The position numbers and the translations under genes were made by a program. Below the pieces are notes generated by a model. It worked only from the letters and a program-made list of their open reading frames with translations, searched no databases and was not told where the DNA came from. From the NCBI RefSeq assembly GCF_052113205.1, contig NZ_JBFRCU010000032.1:4121-68120 (forward strand): 64,000 bases of DNA, given 5' to 3'. Source of the stretch: Inquilinus sp052113205. GTDB taxonomy: Bacteria; Pseudomonadota; Alphaproteobacteria; DSM-16000; Inquilinaceae. Below are positions 16,808 to 24,626 of this stretch, one piece after another. How positions within the stretch are numbered: the stretch's first letter is position 1; every line of letters begins with the position of its first letter.

Positions 16808-17788
16808 TCAGGCCACCTGGATCCGCGGGTCGATCGCCGCATAGGCGATGTCGGTCAGCAGGTTGGCGAGGATCACGCAGGCGCCGACCACCAGCGTCGC
16901 GCCCATGATCACCGGATAGTCGCGGGTCTCCACCGCGCTGACCAGCAGCAGGCCCATGCCCGGCCAGTTGAACACGCTCTCCAGGAAGATGGCGCCGCCG
17001 ACGGCGATGCCGATGGTCGACCCGATCAGGGTGACGACCGGCAGCAGCGCGTTGCGCAGCGCGTGCTTCACGATCACCCAGAACTCCCTGACCCCCTTGG
17101 CGCGGGCCGAGCGGACATAGTCCTGGTTCAGCACCTCCAGCAGCGAGGCGCGCATGTAGCGCATGATCAGCGCGGCATGGCCGATCGACAGCAGCAGCGC
17201 CGGCAGGATCAGGTGGCTGGCCAGGTCGCCGAGCGAGAACGGCGCGCCGGGGGTCAGCATGCCGCCGGACGGCGCCCAGCGCAGCAGCACCGAGAAGACG
17301 TAGAGGCCGACCAGCGCGGTCAGGAAGGCCGGGCTGGAGATGCCGAGGAAGGCTGTGACCGACAGGCCGAGATCGGTCGCCGAGTTGCGCTTGACGGCGC
17401 CGATGATGCCGGCGCCGATGCCGACCACGATGGCGATCGCCAGCCCCGTCCCCATCAGCAGCAGGGTCGGCCCGATCCGCTGTGCGACCAGGCCCAGCAC
17501 GGTCTCGCCATTGCGCTGCAGCGAAAAGCCGAGATCGCCGCGCAGCGCTCCGCCGAGCCAGGCCAGGTACTGCACCGGCAACGGCTGGTCGAGGCCGAGA
17601 CGGGCGCGCACGGCGGCCATCTCCTCCTGCGACATCGCCACATTCGGGTTGATATAGGCGTCGATCGGGTCGCCGGGCGCGAGCCGGAGCAGGATGAAGA
17701 TCAGCAGGCTGAGTGCGATCAGCATGCCGACCCCGACCGCGAGGCGACGAAGGCAGAAGTTCAGCATCTCGCGTTCCGAAAAGGCCAT
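16808..17788 (-). CDS. ABC transporter permease (DppB-like)
   Basis: 326 aa. The N-terminal helix with LRLAPGDPIDA and the loop ARAKGVREFWVIVKHALRNA (EAA motif) mark it as a DppB/OppB permease; VFNWPGMGLLL near the end is conserved in this family. An alternative ATG at codon 8 (17767) is possible; neither start has an ideal Shine-Dalgarno. It is separated from the binding-protein gene by a 98-bp palindromic element (17806-17903), which could lower expression of the downstream genes relative to the binding protein. Confidence 0.9.
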   Translation of the reverse strand: MAFSEREMLNFCLRRLAVGVGMLIALSLLIFILLRLAPGDPIDAYINPNVAMSQEEMAAVRARLGLDQPLPVQYLAWLGGALRGDLGFSLQRNGETVLGLVAQRIGPTLLLMGTGLAIAIVVGIGAGIIGAVKRNSATDLGLSVTAFLGISSPAFLTALVGLYVFSVLLRWAPSGGMLTPGAPFSLGDLASHLILPALLLSIGHAALIMRYMRASLLEVLNQDYVRSARAKGVREFWVIVKHALRNALLPVVTLIGSTIGIAVGGAIFLESVFNWPGMGLLLVSAVETRDYPVIMGATLVVGACVILANLLTDIAYAAIDPRIQVA

Positions 17789-17805
17789 CTCTCCAGTGAA
17801 AAAAC

Positions 17806-17903
17806 CGTCATTGCGAGGAGGCGAAGCCGACGAAGCAATCCAGGGGCCGGGGCAAACGGCCCTGGATTGCTTCCCCCGACTCGAGGCCGGGGTCGCAATG
17901 ACG
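17806..17903. repeat. Dispersed palindromic element between binding-protein and permease genes
   Basis: The outer arms CGTCATTGCGA (17806-17816) and TCGCAATGACG (17893-17903) are perfect complements. The inner arms GAAGCAATCCAGGG (17832-17845) and CCCTGGATTGCTTC (17860-17873) form a 14-bp stem. Elements of this look are common intergenic repeats in alphaproteobacteria. In the transcript it would form a strong double hairpin inside the operon. Confidence 0.75.
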
Positions 17904-17905
17904 AT

Positions 17906-19483
17906 CTATTCAATCGCCCACTTCTCCGGATGGGCAGCGAAGGGGCCGCCGGCGGGGGCCGGGATCCAGACGAAGTCCTTCAGCTTGGCTGAGGCGACGC
18001 CGTAGCGCTTGGCCACCCACATGGTGGCCCAGGGCAGGTTGGCGTTCATCGCCTTGCACACGGCCTGATAGCGTTCCGGCCGCTTGGAATCGTCGGTCTC
18101 GTTCAGCGCGGCGTCGAAGGCGCCGGTCAGCTCCGGCATGCGGATGCGCAGGAAGTTGGCGCCGGCCGGCGGGATCTGCTTCTCGTTCAGGCCGATGTTG
18201 ATGGCGCTGGGGTCCGGCCCGTTCTGCAGCCCGGCATAGACCATCGGGAACTGCGACCAGTCCGGGCTCTGGGCGTAGATGGTGGCGTTGTAGGTCGGCG
18301 TGTCGACCGCCCGCGGCACCACATTGATGCCGACCTGGGCCAGCATCGCCTGCACCGCGGCCAGCACGTTCGATGCCAGCGGCGTGTTGTAGTAGGTCAA
18401 GAGCGGGATCGGCTTGTCGCCGTTGATCTTGTCCCAGCCAGCCTCGGCCAGCAGCTGCTTCGCCTTCTCCGGATCATAGCCATAGCTGTCGATGCCGGAG
18501 GGCAGCAGGTGGTTGGCGACATAGCCGCAATTGGCGATCTCGGCGGCGCCCTTGTACAGGCTCTGCACGATCGCATCGCGGTTGATCGCGTGCATCACCG
18601 CCTGGCGCACGCGGACATCCTTCCACAACGGCACCTCCTGGTTGAAGCCCAGGTAGTTGACGACGTAGGAGTTGCCCTCGATCACCTTGAAGCCGTCATT
18701 GCCCTGGAAGGTGGCGACGTCGTCGGCCTCGACATAGCTGAAGGCGATCTCTCCGGAGCGCAGCGCCGCTACCGCCGCCGCGGTGTTGGCGAAGTAGCGG
18801 TTGATGATCCGGTCCGTCACCGGCTTGCCGCCGCGGTAATCGGCATTGGCGGCCAGCTCGACATACTGGTCGGTGACGTAGCGCGAGAACTTGTAGGGGC
18901 CGGTGCCGATCGGCGACTTCGACCACCATTCATGCTTGGCCAGCGACGCCGACGGAATGTCCTTCAGCGCGTGCTGCGGCAGCATCATCAGCTGGGTCAG
19001 CGTCGCCAGCAGGCCGGCATTCGGCGCCGACAGCTTCAGCACCGCGGTCTTCGAATCCGGCGTCTCGACCGAGGCGATGGCGCCGAGGCGGGCGGTGAAG
19101 ACCGTGCCGGTGGCGCCGTTCTTCGCCGTGTCGATGGTGAACTTCACATCGGCCGAGGTGAAGGGCTGGCCGTCATGCCATTTCGCGTCGGCCAGCTTGA
19201 AGGTGTATTGCAGCTTGTCGGCGCTGACCTCGTAGCTCGACGCCAGGTCGCCGACGATGCTCTCCAGCTTGTCGTCGTTGATCACCAGCGGCTCGAAATA
19301 CAGGCTAAGCCAGGTGAAGCCGCCGGTGGCGGAAAGCGGGTTGAAGTTGCCCTGGAAACCGCCCGGGCCGACATCGAACCCGCCGGTGATCGTCGACGGC
19401 TCCTGCGCCACGGCGGGTGCGCCCGGCGCCCAAGCCATGGCGGCGGCAAGCGCCAGCGCGGATGCCAGCATCCCGAATCTCAT
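17906..19483 (-). CDS. ABC transporter substrate-binding protein, family 5
   Basis: 525 aa with a cleavable signal peptide (MRFGMLASALALAAAMA, cleavage after AVAQ). It has the extended periplasmic family 5 fold (DppA/OppA type): Y(T)FKLADAKWHDGQPFTSADV and the GTGPYKFSRY block are typical. Of two adjacent ATGs, 19483 is preferred because GGAGG lies 5 nt upstream; from 19486 the spacer would be only 2 nt. It is preceded by the GntR gene 13 bp upstream. The ligand is unknown; family 5 proteins bind peptides, nickel-chelates, opines or oligosaccharides, and the operon's aldolases suggest a carbohydrate-derived ligand. Confidence 0.9.
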   Translation of the reverse strand: MRFGMLASALALAAAMAWAPGAPAVAQEPSTITGGFDVGPGGFQGNFNPLSATGGFTWLSLYFEPLVINDDKLESIVGDLASSYEVSADKLQYTFKLADAKWHDGQPFTSADVKFTIDTAKNGATGTVFTARLGAIASVETPDSKTAVLKLSAPNAGLLATLTQLMMLPQHALKDIPSASLAKHEWWSKSPIGTGPYKFSRYVTDQYVELAANADYRGGKPVTDRIINRYFANTAAAVAALRSGEIAFSYVEADDVATFQGNDGFKVIEGNSYVVNYLGFNQEVPLWKDVRVRQAVMHAINRDAIVQSLYKGAAEIANCGYVANHLLPSGIDSYGYDPEKAKQLLAEAGWDKINGDKPIPLLTYYNTPLASNVLAAVQAMLAQVGINVVPRAVDTPTYNATIYAQSPDWSQFPMVYAGLQNGPDPSAINIGLNEKQIPPAGANFLRIRMPELTGAFDAALNETDDSKRPERYQAVCKAMNANLPWATMWVAKRYGVASAKLKDFVWIPAPAGGPFAAHPEKWAIE

Positions 19484-19496
19484 CATGTCCTCCCTG

Positions 19497-20222
19497 TCAG
19501 TTTTCTGCTTTCGCGCCCTTCCGGGTCGCGAGGAGACGGGCGATCCCGTCATAGTGTTGGTCGAGCCGGCTGCGGGCCGCGGCCCCGTCGCGCGCCTCGA
19601 CCGCAGTGTAGATTTCCTGATGATCCCGCCAGGTCGCCATCGGATCGGCATTGGCCAGGTTCACGAAGTCGGATGCCTTGTAGAAGGCCATCCAGAACAC
19701 ATCGATCAGGCTGGTCAGCATGCGGTTGTTCTGGCAGCGGAACAGCAGGTGGTGGAATTGCTGGTCCTCCTCGGCGAAGCTCTCGTTCCGCTCGGCCCGG
19801 CGGCGCATGCGCTCGACCGTGTCCTTCAGCTCCGCCAGGTCCGCCTCGCCGATCAGCTCGATGGTCTTGCCGATCAGCCCGACCTCCAGCACGCGGCGGA
19901 TCTCCAGCACCTCCTCGACCTCGCGCAGGGCGCCGCCCAGGCCATAGGCCAGGTTGGCCAGCAGCGGCTCGAACGAGAACGCCTTCACGAACACGCCGAT
20001 GCCGCGCCGCGTCTCCAGGATGCCGAGCGATTCCAGCGCCTTGATCGCCTCGCGCACGGAGTTGCGGCTGACCCCGAGCTGCTGCGCCAGATCGTTCTCC
20101 GGCGGCAACGGCGCGCCGGGGGCGAGGGCGTTGTCGTCGATATAGCTCTTCAGGCTCTCCTGAACCGAGACATGGAGCAGCGGCGGCCGGGCGAGCGGCT
20201 TGATCTCCTTCATCGGCGGCAT
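19497..20222 (-). CDS. GntR-family regulator with FCD domain (FadR group)
   Basis: 241 aa from ATG 20222, or 238 from ATG 20213. The N-terminal winged helix contains ENDLAQQLGVSRNSVREAIK and RRGIGVFV. The C-terminal FCD-type all-helical ligand domain has HHLLFRCQNN and DHQEIYTAVEARD, where metal-ligand histidines are usually found. It is the first gene of the minus-strand transport operon and divergent from the Gfo/Idh genes. A palindromic site in the 76-bp divergent space (20254-20273) suggests that it controls both directions. Such regulators usually repress and are released by a carboxylate from the pathway. Confidence 0.88.
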   Translation of the reverse strand: MPPMKEIKPLARPPLLHVSVQESLKSYIDDNALAPGAPLPPENDLAQQLGVSRNSVREAIKALESLGILETRRGIGVFVKAFSFEPLLANLAYGLGGALREVEEVLEIRRVLEVGLIGKTIELIGEADLAELKDTVERMRRRAERNESFAEEDQQFHHLLFRCQNNRMLTSLIDVFWMAFYKASDFVNLANADPMATWRDHQEIYTAVEARDGAAARSRLDQHYDGIARLLATRKGAKAEN

Positions 20223-20253
20223 CCCAGGATCAGCATGGCTTGATGGTTGCCGA

Positions 20254-20273
20254 CTTGTAGGATATCTGTCAAG
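20254..20273. promoter_or_regulatory. Candidate GntR operator in divergent promoter region
   Basis: CTTGTAGGATATCTGTCAAG has palindromic outer arms (CTTG/CAAG) and centre (GATATC), 14 of 20 positions symmetric. It lies between the GntR start (20222) and the first Gfo/Idh start (20299). Size and place suit a FadR-group operator; no binding evidence. Confidence 0.45.
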
Positions 20274-20298
20274 GCCATAAGCCAAGAGGGAGGATGGG

Positions 20299-21270
20299 AT
20301 GGCCCGGGTGGCCTTGGCGGGCGTGGGGCATTGGCATGCGGGCATGCATCTGGAGGCGGCCCGCGCGGCGGGTGCCGAGGTGGTCGCCGCCTGGGACCCG
20401 GACCCCGCGGTCGCGGCCGGATTCGCCGCGAAGCACGAGGTAGCCCACCAGCCCACGGTCGCGGCGCTGATCGCCATGAAGCCCGAGCTGACAGTGGTCA
20501 TGGGCCGACCGGACCACGTGCCTGATTTGGCCCTGGCCTGCATCGAGGCGGGCCTGCCGATCGTGCTGGAGAAGCCGGCCGCGGTGTCGACCGCCGCCCT
20601 GGAGCCGCTGGCAGAGGCGGCGCGCGGCCTGTTCGTCGCCGTGCCCCTGCCCAACCGATGCGGGCCAATCTGGGCGGAGATCGAGGCACTGGAGGCCGCC
20701 GGCCGGCTCGGCCCGGTCTCGCACGCCCAGTTCCGCATCGTGAACGGCCCGCCGCAGCGCTACAGGCTGGACGGCGTGCCCTGGGTGCTGGACCCGGCGA
20801 TCGGCGGCGGCGGGGCGCTGCGCAACCTCGGCATCCACGGCATCGACGCTGCGCTGGCGCTGGCCGGCGGCGTCGATCTCGCCATCGTCTCGGCCGCGGT
20901 CGACCGGCGCCTGCATGGCGAGGCGGTCGAGGAGTACGCGATCGTCACCCTCCGGGCGCCGGACGGCATGATCGCGACGGTCGAGGCCGGCTACACCTAT
21001 GCCTCGATGGCGCCGGGCGGCGATTTCGAATGGCGGGTCTCGGCCCGCAACGCCACCCTCATCGACCGCGGCGATAGCTGCCGCGTCGCAACGCTCGACG
21101 AGGGGCAGGTGCGCGACCTGGCGCCGATCCCGCCGGCGGACCGGTACAAGGCCTTTATGGCCGACACGCTGGACCGCTTGGCGCGCAACGCGGCGCCGGC
21201 GGTCGGGATCGGCGATTATCTGCAGGCCATGCGCCTGATCGACCGGGCTTACGCGGAGGCAAGAGCATGA
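20299..21270 (+). CDS. Gfo/Idh/MocA-family oxidoreductase (first)
   Basis: 323 aa. The N-terminal Rossmann start is VALAGVGHWHAGMH, with the conserved EKP motif (VLEKPAAV) near residue 95 and the GIHGIDAAL segment carrying the catalytic-type His and Asp. These enzymes oxidise sugars, sugar acids or inositols with NAD(P). The start is fixed by GGGAGG 5 nt before ATG 20299. It is divergent from the GntR/ABC operon and translationally coupled to the next gene (ATGA at 21267-21270). GVGHWH replaces the usual GxGxxG third glycine, a mild variation seen in some members. Confidence 0.85.
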   Translation: MARVALAGVGHWHAGMHLEAARAAGAEVVAAWDPDPAVAAGFAAKHEVAHQPTVAALIAMKPELTVVMGRPDHVPDLALACIEAGLPIVLEKPAAVSTAALEPLAEAARGLFVAVPLPNRCGPIWAEIEALEAAGRLGPVSHAQFRIVNGPPQRYRLDGVPWVLDPAIGGGGALRNLGIHGIDAALALAGGVDLAIVSAAVDRRLHGEAVEEYAIVTLRAPDGMIATVEAGYTYASMAPGGDFEWRVSARNATLIDRGDSCRVATLDEGQVRDLAPIPPADRYKAFMADTLDRLARNAAPAVGIGDYLQAMRLIDRAYAEARA

Positions 21271-22283
21271 TCGGCATCGGCATCATCGGCGCCGGTTATT
21301 TCGGCGCGATCCATGCGCGCGCCATCGCCGTCGTGCCGGGCGCGCGGGTCGCGGCGGTCTGCCGCCAGGACATCGACGCCGCCCGGGCCTTTGCGCGGGA
21401 GCATGGCGGCACCGCCCATGCCCATTGGCAAGCGCTGCTGGACGACCCGGCGGTCGACGTGGTGCTGATCGCGACGCCGCATCACCTGCATGCCGAGATG
21501 GCAATCGCCGCGGCGCAGGCGGGCAAGCACATCCTGCTGGAAAAGCCGATGGCGCCGACGGTCGCCGAATGCGACGCGATCAACGCCGCGGTCGAGCGGG
21601 CGGGCGTCCATCTGATGGTCGGCCACGTGCTGCATTTCGCCCTGCCCTGCCTCGCCGCCCGGGAGATCATCACGTCCGGCGATATCGGCCGTCCGGTGCT
21701 CGGCAGCAGCTGGCTGATCAAGCTGTGGATGGAGGCGAACCGCCAGCCCTGGCACCTGTCGCGCCAGACCGGCGGCGGCATGCTGCTGACCGCCGGGATC
21801 CATGCGCTTGATCGGCTGGTCTGGCTGATGGACGGCCCGGTGGCGGCGGTCTCGGCCATGGCCGGCACCCATTTCCACGACCAGGAGGCCGACGACACGG
21901 CGCTGATGCTGCTGCGCTTCGCCGACGGACGGATCGGCCAGGTGGCGAGCGTCGGCTACCGCAACGGCGGTGTCGGCTTCGCCATGGACCTGGTCTGCGA
22001 GGCCGGGGCGCTGCGTCTCGATTTCGACCAGGGCGTCGCGATCGGCCGTGGCGGCGCCTGGACCCCGGTGCCGAACTCGATCGAGCCGGACTGGGCGCAG
22101 CGCGCGGTCGAGCGCGAGTGGCAAGCCATGCTCGCCTTGATCGCCGGCACCGGGCCGAACCCGGCGGATGGCGCCTATGCCCGCCATCTCATCGCTTGCA
22201 TCGAGGCGGCCGGGCAGTCCGAACGGTCCCGCCGCGAGGTCGCACTGCCAGCCACCCCGACAAGAATTCCTAATTCAGGATAG
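21267..22283 (+). CDS. Gfo/Idh/MocA-family oxidoreductase (second)
   Basis: 338 aa. Canonical GIGIIGAGYFGAIHA dinucleotide-binding start, LLEKPMAPT (EKP motif), and GGGMLLTAGIHALDRL with the catalytic His and Asp. It clearly differs from the first copy, so two successive or alternative oxidation steps, or a heteromer, are possible. GGAGG with a 7-nt spacer precedes the overlapping start. Together with the two DapA-family enzymes across the divergent promoter it suggests a sugar or cyclitol route of oxidation, dehydration and aldol cleavage; this is inference. Confidence 0.88.
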   Translation: MIGIGIIGAGYFGAIHARAIAVVPGARVAAVCRQDIDAARAFAREHGGTAHAHWQALLDDPAVDVVLIATPHHLHAEMAIAAAQAGKHILLEKPMAPTVAECDAINAAVERAGVHLMVGHVLHFALPCLAAREIITSGDIGRPVLGSSWLIKLWMEANRQPWHLSRQTGGGMLLTAGIHALDRLVWLMDGPVAAVSAMAGTHFHDQEADDTALMLLRFADGRIGQVASVGYRNGGVGFAMDLVCEAGALRLDFDQGVAIGRGGAWTPVPNSIEPDWAQRAVEREWQAMLALIAGTGPNPADGAYARHLIACIEAAGQSERSRREVALPATPTRIPNSG

Positions 22284-22318
22284 CTTTGTAAAATCTCAGA
22301 TTCGTCTTGTGAGATGTC

Positions 22319-22350
22319 ACGTACAATGCCACGCTGCCCGGCATGTACGA
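22319..22350. promoter_or_regulatory. Inverted repeat overlapping the GntR start, candidate autoregulatory operator
   Basis: ACGTACAATGCC (22319-22330) and GGCATGTACGA (22340-22350) are inverted copies with one gap. A second, shorter inverted repeat, ATCTCA (22293-22298) and TGAGAT (22310-22315), lies just upstream. TAAAAT at 22289-22294 could be a -10. The placement over the likely promoter and start codon suits autorepression by the gene product. Confidence 0.4.
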
Positions 22351-23122
22351 TTCGTCCTCGCCCTTCGCCCAGATCCGGCCCCCCGGTGCCGAGCCGAAGA
22401 CGGCTTTCGCCCTGAAGCGGCTGCGCCGGGCCGTCATCGAATGCGAGCTGCGGCCGGATGCCGAATGCTCGGAGCCTGAGCTCGCCAAGCGCTTCGGCCT
22501 GGGCCGCGCCGCCGTCCGCACCGCCCTGACCACACTGGCGGCCGAAGGGCTGGTCGCGGTCGAGCCTCGCCGCGGCTGGCGTGTGGCGCCGCTCACCGGC
22601 GCGCTGATCGGCGACGTGATCCGTGCCCGGAAAGCGGTCGAGCCCGGCTTGGCCGACCTCCGGCTTTCGCCCGCCGCCGTCGCCGGACTGATGGCGCTGA
22701 CCCGCATGGGCGTCGCGCTGCAGGGGCGCGAGGACCGCCAGGCGCTGGTCACCTTGCGCGCCACCGACCGTCAGATCCTGGACCAGCTGGCCAGCCAGGC
22801 TGGCGGGCTGGTCGGCGGCTGGCTGGACCAGGTCTGGAACCAGGCGGACCGGATCACGGCCTTCTTCGACCTCGCCGGGCGACACCACCAGCCGATCGGA
22901 CGGGAACCGCTGATCACTGCCCTCGCGGCTGGCGACGCGGCGGCGGCGCGGCGCGAGATCGCGGCCGCGATCGCTTCCTTCCAGGACTTCGCCACCGACG
23001 CCCTGTTCTCCCTGTCCTCGTCCCTCGACGTGGCGGGGAGCGCCGGGCGTCAACGACAAACCAGGCCGACAGCGCGCATGGCACGACCGGATCGGCCACA
23101 ACAACAGGGGGACATCACATGA
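22343..23122 (+). CDS. GntR-family regulator heading a peptide-type ABC operon
   Basis: 259 aa. The winged helix has ELAKRFGLGRAAVRTALTTL and a wing EPRRGWRVAPL, followed by a degenerate FCD-like helical domain. The C-terminal 40 residues are Arg/Gln-rich and probably disordered. The start ATG has no Shine-Dalgarno, so the gene may be weakly translated or leaderless; no other in-frame start is suitable. Its stop overlaps the start of the first binding protein (ATGA, 23119-23122), so it is co-transcribed with the transporter it presumably controls. Confidence 0.82.
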   Translation: MYDSSSPFAQIRPPGAEPKTAFALKRLRRAVIECELRPDAECSEPELAKRFGLGRAAVRTALTTLAAEGLVAVEPRRGWRVAPLTGALIGDVIRARKAVEPGLADLRLSPAAVAGLMALTRMGVALQGREDRQALVTLRATDRQILDQLASQAGGLVGGWLDQVWNQADRITAFFDLAGRHHQPIGREPLITALAAGDAAAARREIAAAIASFQDFATDALFSLSSSLDVAGSAGRQRQTRPTARMARPDRPQQQGDIT

Positions 23123-24624
23123 CGCGGATCAATTGGCTCGGCGCGGGCCTGGGCGTGGCGCTCGGGGCGATGATGCTGGCGGCGGCGCCGGCGATGGCCA
23201 AGGACCGGCTCACCGTCGACCTGGTGAACGAGCCGTCCTCGCTAGACCCGCAACTGCAGTGGAACCCGGACAGCTACTACGTCTACCGCAACGTCTTCGA
23301 CAACCTGGTCACCCGCGACGACAAGGGCGAGATCGTCCCGCAGGTCGCGACCTCCTGGAAGTATCTCTCGGATACCGAGATCGAGTTCCAGATCCGCGAC
23401 GACATCACCTTCCATGACGGGCAGAAGCTGACGGCGGAGGACGTCGCCTTCAGCGTCCGCCGCATCACCGACCCGAAATTCGCCAGCCCGCAGCTGGGCC
23501 AGTTCAACAAGATCACCGGCGCCGAGGCGACCGGCCCGACCACGGTCCGGCTGAAGACCGACGGCCCCTACCCGGCCCTGCTGGCCCAGCTGGTGAAGCT
23601 GTCGATCGTGCCGAAGCATGTGGTCGAGGCGGTGGGCAACGACGCCTTCAACCAGAAGCCGGTCGGCAGCGGTCCGTACAAATTCGAGGGCTGGCAACGC
23701 GGCGTCGCCGTGACCCTGACCCGCAACGATTCCTATTGGGGGCCGAAGGGGCCGTTCCAGACCGCGGTGTTCCGCGCCGTCCCGGACGCCTCCACCCGCG
23801 TGGCCGACCTGCAGGCCGGCACCGCGGACCTCGTCGTCACCCTGGACAGCGACCTCGCCGCCCAGATCCAGGGCTCGGACAAGGTCAAGCCGCTGGTGGT
23901 GCTGACCGAGCGCGTCGCCTATCTGCGGCTGAACCCGCTGAAGCCGCCCTTCGACAACCCCAAGCTGCGGCAGGCCGTGGCCTATGCCATCGACAAGCAG
24001 GGGCTGACCGAGGGCATCCTGGGCGGCTACGACAAGCCGGTCGCGGAGCTGCTGACCCCCGCCCATGTCGGCTGGACCGAGGGCATCGAGGGCTTCCCCT
24101 ACGATCCGGAGAAGGCCAAGGCGCTGGTCGCCGAGGCCGGCGATGCGGCGAAGGCCGAGGCCGAGCTGTCCACCGCCCCGGTCTACGACCAGCGCATCGT
24201 CCAGGCGGTGCAGCAGCAGCTGGCGGATGTCGGCCTCAATGTGAAGATCACGATGACCGACATGGCCAGCTACCTGAAGCGGTCGCAGGGCAAGCCGCAG
24301 GAGGGCGCGAGCATCACCTTCGGCCGCTGGTCCTGCGCCTGCCAGGATGCCGACGGCGTGCTGTTCCCGCTGCTGCACAGCAGCAGCGGCTGGTCCAATT
24401 ACCGCAACCCCGAGGTCGACAAGCTGCTGGTCGAGGCGCGCTCGACCCTGGACGACGCCACCCGCCTCGACCGCTACGCCAAGGTCAACGAGATCGTCGC
24501 CACCGAGGTGCCGGCGCTGCCGCTGTACCAGGCGGCCATCATCTACGGCGCGGCCAAGGGGCTGAACTGGCAGCCGACGCCGAATGAGAGCCTGTTCCTG
24601 AACCGCATGTCCTGGGCGGACTGA
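23119..24624 (+). CDS. ABC transporter substrate-binding protein, family 5 (tandem copy 1)
   Basis: 501 aa with signal peptide (cleavage near APAMA-KDRL). Family 5 features include EPSSLDPQLQWNPDS at the mature start, FHDGQKLTAEDVAFSV and the VGSGPYKFEGWQRG block. It is immediately followed (2 bp) by a second, clearly homologous binding protein of the same length. Near the C-terminus both copies have CACQDADG, an unusual pair of cysteines that may form a disulfide. Having two receptors for one permease pair should widen the ligand range. The linked gamma-glutamyltransferase suggests gamma-glutamyl or similar small peptides, unproven. Confidence 0.9.
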   Translation: MTRINWLGAGLGVALGAMMLAAAPAMAKDRLTVDLVNEPSSLDPQLQWNPDSYYVYRNVFDNLVTRDDKGEIVPQVATSWKYLSDTEIEFQIRDDITFHDGQKLTAEDVAFSVRRITDPKFASPQLGQFNKITGAEATGPTTVRLKTDGPYPALLAQLVKLSIVPKHVVEAVGNDAFNQKPVGSGPYKFEGWQRGVAVTLTRNDSYWGPKGPFQTAVFRAVPDASTRVADLQAGTADLVVTLDSDLAAQIQGSDKVKPLVVLTERVAYLRLNPLKPPFDNPKLRQAVAYAIDKQGLTEGILGGYDKPVAELLTPAHVGWTEGIEGFPYDPEKAKALVAEAGDAAKAEAELSTAPVYDQRIVQAVQQQLADVGLNVKITMTDMASYLKRSQGKPQEGASITFGRWSCACQDADGVLFPLLHSSSGWSNYRNPEVDKLLVEARSTLDDATRLDRYAKVNEIVATEVPALPLYQAAIIYGAAKGLNWQPTPNESLFLNRMSWAD

Positions 24625-24626
24625 CG

